Assembly: GCA_017419715.1 (NCBI GenBank)
Contig: JAFOKO010000083.1
Coordinates: forward strand, 1-32,809
Direction: 5' to 3'
DNA length: 32,809 bases
Origin: Oscillospiraceae bacterium
GTDB taxonomy: Bacteria; Bacillota; Clostridia; Oscillospirales; Oscillospiraceae
In this document: piece by piece, positions 29,613 to 32,809 of the stretch
How positions within the stretch are numbered: the stretch's first letter is position 1
Layout: every line of letters begins with the position of its first letter
Translations under genes and position numbers: made by a program
The notes under the pieces: model-generated
The model's database searches: none
Told to the model about the DNA's origin: nothing
The model's input: only the letters and a program-made list of their open reading frames with translations

Positions 29613-30566
29613 ATGGATAAAATTGCCGTATTGGTTCCGTGCTACAACGAAGCAAAAACCGTCGCCAAGGTCGTCCGAGATTTTTTGCGGGCGCTGCCCG
29701 GCTGCACAGTCTATGTCTACGACAACAATTCCTCGGATGGAACGGCAGAGCTTGCAGAGGCGGCAGGCGCCATTGTGCGCCGGGAGTACCGGCAGGGCAA
29801 GGGCAATGTGATCCGCCGGATGTTCCGGGAGATCGACGCGGAATGCTATGTGATGGTGGACGGCGACGACACCTATCCTGCTGAATGTGCACCGGCGCTC
29901 ATTGCGCCGGTGCTTGAAAAGCAGGCGGATATGGTCGTAGGCGACCGGCTCTCCTCGACCTATTTCACCGAGAACAAGCGGCCGTTCCACAACTTCGGAA
30001 ACTCCCTGGTACGCGGCTCGATCAACACGATCTTCCACAGCGATATCAAGGATGTGATGACCGGCTACCGGGCTTTCAACTACCAGTTTGTCAAGAGCTT
30101 TCCCGTGCTGTCCAAGGGCTTCGAGATCGAGACGGAGATGACCATTCACGCCATCGACAAAAACATGCATGTGGTAAATGTGGTGATCGACTACCGGGAC
30201 CGGATGGAGGGCAGCGTCTCCAAGCTGAACACCTATTCCGACGGGTTCCGCGTGCTTCGTACCGTAGGACGGCTGTTCCGGAGCTACAGGCCCTTCGGCT
30301 ATTTCGGTCTGATCGCCGCGCTTCTGTTTCTCGCCGCGCTTGGGTTTTTCATCCCCGTTCTAACGGAATACTTCCAAACCGGTCTGGTGCGGCGTTTCCC
30401 GACGCTGATCACTTGCGGCTTTGTCGCGGTGGCCGCGCTGCAATCGCTGTTTGCCGGGCTGATCCTGCATACCATGCGGCAGAAGGATCGGCAGGACTTC
30501 GAAGCACGGCTGATTGGAATCTCTGAAGACTACAAGCGTAAACACAACGAGGCAGCCCATGGATAA
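29613..30566 (+). CDS. GT2 family glycosyltransferase, membrane-anchored
   Basis: A 317-residue enzyme of the DPM1/polyprenyl-phosphate sugar transferase type. The N-terminal GT-A domain has LVPCYNEAKTV, DNNSSDGT (38-44), a QGKGNVIR loop and the metal-binding DGDDTYP (83-89). The GYRAFN and GFEIETEMTIHA motifs are diagnostic of this group. Two membrane helices follow (about 232-252 and 268-288). It likely loads a sugar onto a lipid carrier on the inner face for the polytopic protein encoded next, which overlaps it by 8 nt. AAGGAGA precedes the ATG. Confidence 0.88.
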   Translation: MDKIAVLVPCYNEAKTVAKVVRDFLRALPGCTVYVYDNNSSDGTAELAEAAGAIVRREYRQGKGNVIRRMFREIDAECYVMVDGDDTYPAECAPALIAPVLEKQADMVVGDRLSSTYFTENKRPFHNFGNSLVRGSINTIFHSDIKDVMTGYRAFNYQFVKSFPVLSKGFEIETEMTIHAIDKNMHVVNVVIDYRDRMEGSVSKLNTYSDGFRVLRTVGRLFRSYRPFGYFGLIAALLFLAALGFFIPVLTEYFQTGLVRRFPTLITCGFVAVAALQSLFAGLILHTMRQKDRQDFEARLIGISEDYKRKHNEAAHG

Positions 30567-32655
30567 ACGAAAAACCCTTCGCTTCGCACTCCTCGCCCTG
30601 GCGATTTCTCTGCTCGTTGAGCTACTGTTTTTTAATCTAAAGCCCTTAAGCAGCCTCGGCAGTGGCAGCTGGACGCCGCTGCCGGAGCCAATCATTACAG
30701 GCGATTTCGCATCAGATCTGGTGGTCACCTTGCAGTATACCGGGTTGGACCAGGAGATCCCCTGGTGTCATTTTGCCGTTGGCGTATGCGATAAAGACGG
30801 AAATACCGTCCGCACCCAGCTGGTCATCCAGTATTCCGACGAGGGCAACGCAAACGCTTACAAGGCAGGTACGGTCAACTATACCCTGGCCCATGACCAC
30901 GCCTCCTATTTTCGGCTCAATAGCTATGGGAAGATTCACGATCTGTCTGTGCGGATCGAAGCGCTGAGCTCGGGCTGCAGCTATTGGGTGGCGGCTGCTG
31001 AAATCAACGGAAGCGTCCCGTTTCACATCTCCGTTCCGCGCATTTGCGGGCTCTTTGCTCTTCTGCTGCTGTTCTGGTTTCTGCAGCCCGCCTCTCCGCT
31101 GCATGACAACCGCCTCTGGAACCGGTTCCGCTGGGTCAAGGGCGTCTTTGTGTTGCTGCTTGTGGCGTGCAACGCCTTTGTCTGCTTCAAGCTGATCTGC
31201 AGCAACGATATGTTTGTGCATGTTTCAGAAGACGGTTTCCCTCATCACCAGCAATACGCCAAGTTGGCCCGCGCATTGGCTGAAGGAAAAACCTGGATCG
31301 AGACCCCCGAGCAGGAGTCGGTGATCTCTCTGCTCCAGCAGCTGAACAACCCCTACGACCGCAATGAACGCGCTTGGCTTTCCAATAATCATGTCACGCC
31401 TCCGTGGGACACTGCCTTTTACGGTGAGCATCTGTATGTCTATTTCGGTGTGGTCCCGGTGTTGCTGGGGTATTTGCCGTATTATCTGATCACAGGCAGC
31501 GATCTTCCCACCTATTTTCTCGTCTGGGTCTGCTTTGTTCTGATCTTGTTCGGGGCCTTCGCCTGTATGCGCGCATTGATCCGCCGCCACTTCCCCAAGA
31601 CGCCCTTCTCCACTTATGTGCTGCTCTCTCTGCTGCTGGGCAACTGTACGGGCGTCCTGTTTTACACGCTTGAGGCCACCTTCTACATCGTCCCGGTCTT
31701 CCTGGCGCTGGCCTTTGTCCTGCTCGCGCTGGCGCTCTGGCTCTCGGCGGCGGAACGCTGGGAGAAAGCTTGCGGGGCAACCGCCCCGTTGGCCGCCCCG
31801 GAGACGCTGTGCTTCGCACCAGTCGGCACCGCACGCCCGGCAGGGATCGGCCTTCGTATTGTGCTCGGCGCGCTGCTGGCCGCGCTGGTCGCCGGATGCA
31901 GACCCCAATTTCTCGTTTTTTCGGCTCTGGCATTGCCGATTTTTGGTCCATTCCTCCGCAAAGAGGAACGGCATACCGTCACCTCGCGACGGATCGTACT
32001 CTTCGTGCTGCCTTACATTGCGGTGGCGATCCCTCTCATGTACTACAACTACATCCGATTCGGCTCTCCCTTTGACTTCGGCGCAAACTACAATTTGACC
32101 ACGAATGATATGCGCTTGCGGGGCTTCAAGTTGACCCGTCTGCCGGACGGCCTGTTCGCTTATCTGTTCGCTCTGCCGAACCTCAAGCTGCAATTCCCCT
32201 ATCTGTACCGGGTGGATACGACCCCCATCTATCTGGGCACGACGATTCTCGAGCCGATGTTCGGCGGTTCTCTGGTCATTTTCCCCTTCCTTTGGTTGCT
32301 CGGCTGTGCCCGCCGTGTCTGGGCTTTGCTGTGCGAGAAAAAGCTTCGGCTGTTTTTTCTGCTGCCGGTGCTGCTGGCTTTGATCGTCATCATCGCGGAC
32401 ACTGAAATGGCGGGGATCCTCTGGCGTTACACATGCGACTACCTTGCCTTGCTGTATCTCTCCGCCAGTATCATCTACCTGGCCCTGCTGGAACAGGCCC
32501 ACCCGCAACAGCGGCGCAAGCTGCTCGTTTTTCTCAGCGCTGTCACCGTGTTCACCATGGCTCTTTGCCTCTTGATCGCACTGAACGCCAGCTTCCTGGA
32601 ACTCCGCGCACCGAACGCCTATTTCCGATTCCAGGATCTGTTACGCTGGGGATAA
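30559..32655 (+). CDS. Large polytopic membrane protein, putative GT-C-type glycosyltransferase
   Basis: The 698-residue protein has one N-terminal helix, an extracytoplasmic beta-rich domain (about 40-160), then about 10-12 membrane helices. Features such as YFGVVPVLLGYLPYYLITG and the short SNDMFVHVSEDG loop after a helix are compatible with lipid-linked sugar (GT-C/GT39-like) transferases, but no family motif is decisive. The ATG at 30559 overlaps the GT2 stop by 8 nt, with GAGG upstream, so the two are coupled and probably act together in glycosylating surface polymers. A Pro/Ala-rich loop (about 408-430) lies between helices. Confidence 0.7.
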   Translation: MDKRKTLRFALLALAISLLVELLFFNLKPLSSLGSGSWTPLPEPIITGDFASDLVVTLQYTGLDQEIPWCHFAVGVCDKDGNTVRTQLVIQYSDEGNANAYKAGTVNYTLAHDHASYFRLNSYGKIHDLSVRIEALSSGCSYWVAAAEINGSVPFHISVPRICGLFALLLLFWFLQPASPLHDNRLWNRFRWVKGVFVLLLVACNAFVCFKLICSNDMFVHVSEDGFPHHQQYAKLARALAEGKTWIETPEQESVISLLQQLNNPYDRNERAWLSNNHVTPPWDTAFYGEHLYVYFGVVPVLLGYLPYYLITGSDLPTYFLVWVCFVLILFGAFACMRALIRRHFPKTPFSTYVLLSLLLGNCTGVLFYTLEATFYIVPVFLALAFVLLALALWLSAAERWEKACGATAPLAAPETLCFAPVGTARPAGIGLRIVLGALLAALVAGCRPQFLVFSALALPIFGPFLRKEERHTVTSRRIVLFVLPYIAVAIPLMYYNYIRFGSPFDFGANYNLTTNDMRLRGFKLTRLPDGLFAYLFALPNLKLQFPYLYRVDTTPIYLGTTILEPMFGGSLVIFPFLWLLGCARRVWALLCEKKLRLFFLLPVLLALIVIIADTEMAGILWRYTCDYLALLYLSASIIYLALLEQAHPQQRRKLLVFLSAVTVFTMALCLLIALNASFLELRAPNAYFRFQDLLRWG

Positions 32656-32696
32656 GCCGTCGGCACACAAAAAGGGGCTGTAAAAAAACATCCTTG

Positions 32697-32742
32697 AAAA
32701 AGAGCAAGGTCTCGTCAAAGCGGCGAGATCTTGCTCTTTTTT
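32697..32742 (+). terminator. Terminator after the glycosyltransferase genes
   Basis: AAAAAGAGCAAG-G-TCTCG pairs with CGAGA-T-CTTGCTCTTTTT (one G-U pair), ending in a run of T. It closes the pfp-GT2-membrane protein unit. The last 67 nt of the window contain no gene that I can support. Confidence 0.9.
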
Positions 32743-32809
32743 AACATGTACGGTTTTGAAAAGCCAGTTGCATCTCAAAACAAGTGGACCTGCAGATTTT
32801 TTTGTACAA

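Noticed and set aside
28198..29892. Long open frame opposite pfp (about 560 codons on the minus strand)
   Set aside because: It is antisense to pfp, whose motifs are unmistakable; the product is His/Gly/Val-rich low-complexity sequence typical of a shadow of GC-biased codons, and no ribosome binding site is present.
31775..31800. GCGGGGC-AACC-GCCCCG palindrome inside the large membrane protein gene
   Set aside because: It has a 4-nt loop and no GTAG/CTAC foot, and lies in coding sequence of high GC, so it is not convincingly part of the repeat family.
32660..32809. Possible insertion-sequence end near the right border
   Set aside because: The GGGGCTGTAAAA stretch and AT-rich flank hint at one, but no inverted partner or transposase lies inside the window, and the hairpin is explained as a terminator.

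Overview
The window looks like a chromosome segment from a moderately GC-rich, anaerobic gut-type Clostridia, most likely Oscillospiraceae. This is inferred from gene content: a Rel-Dtd-RecJ cluster, RicT next to HolB, PPi-dependent phosphofructokinase, an acyl-ACP thioesterase and a DUF5050-like lipoprotein. Gram-positive style AGGAGG ribosome binding sites and clean TTGACA/TATAAT promoters agree. It was not checked against a database. No rRNA, tRNA, CRISPR array, intact insertion sequence or prophage was seen.

Layout. 1-1443: start of the S10 ribosomal protein operon on the minus strand (rpsJ, rplC running off the edge) with a strong promoter and a structured leader of about 270 nt. 1597-2942: an AT-richer islet with a small XRE repressor divergent from two SHOCT-domain membrane proteins and a two-operator promoter region between them. 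3010-3470: repeats, then 3471-4154, an XRE regulator fused to membrane segments. 4255-11939: a seven-gene minus-strand operon (recJ, rel, dtd, MBL hydrolase, apbE, NusG domain II protein, acyl-ACP thioesterase) with an extended -10 promoter upstream and a bidirectional terminator at its end. 12062-13660: uracil permease behind a leader terminator. 13709-15758: malQ-greA. 16117-17893: a secreted small protein and a DUF5050-like lipoprotein. 17940-18357: repeat cluster. 18354-20900: psuG coupled to an M32 carboxypeptidase. 20967-23684: holB-ricT. 23820-28235: a minus-strand run of two XpaC-like proteins, ung, a lipoprotein and an M29 aminopeptidase. 28267-32742: pfp, a GT2 glycosyltransferase and a large polytopic membrane protein.

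The most notable signal is a set of dispersed palindromes. A GTAG-type foot (GTAGGG) is followed by a roughly 6-bp stem with a 3-nt loop and then usually CCGC. The stem sequence differs between copies but pairing is kept. Several copies occur as head-to-head pairs closed by CCCTAC, the architecture of REP doublets (REPINs). One 76-bp pair lies in frame inside the uracil-DNA glycosylase gene, and a single copy encodes the N-terminus of the NusG domain II protein. No RAYT-type transposase is in the window. Other repeats include degenerate heptamer arrays and the dispersed repeat that yields spurious 'HPERS' peptides.

Functionally, the window combines translation (S10, L3, Dtd), stringent response and DNA repair (Rel, RecJ, Ung, HolB), flavinylation (ApbE), transcript fidelity (GreA), RNA-processing control (RicT), carbohydrate and glycolytic metabolism (MalQ, Pfp), nucleobase salvage (UraA, PsuG), peptidases, and cell-surface glycosylation.
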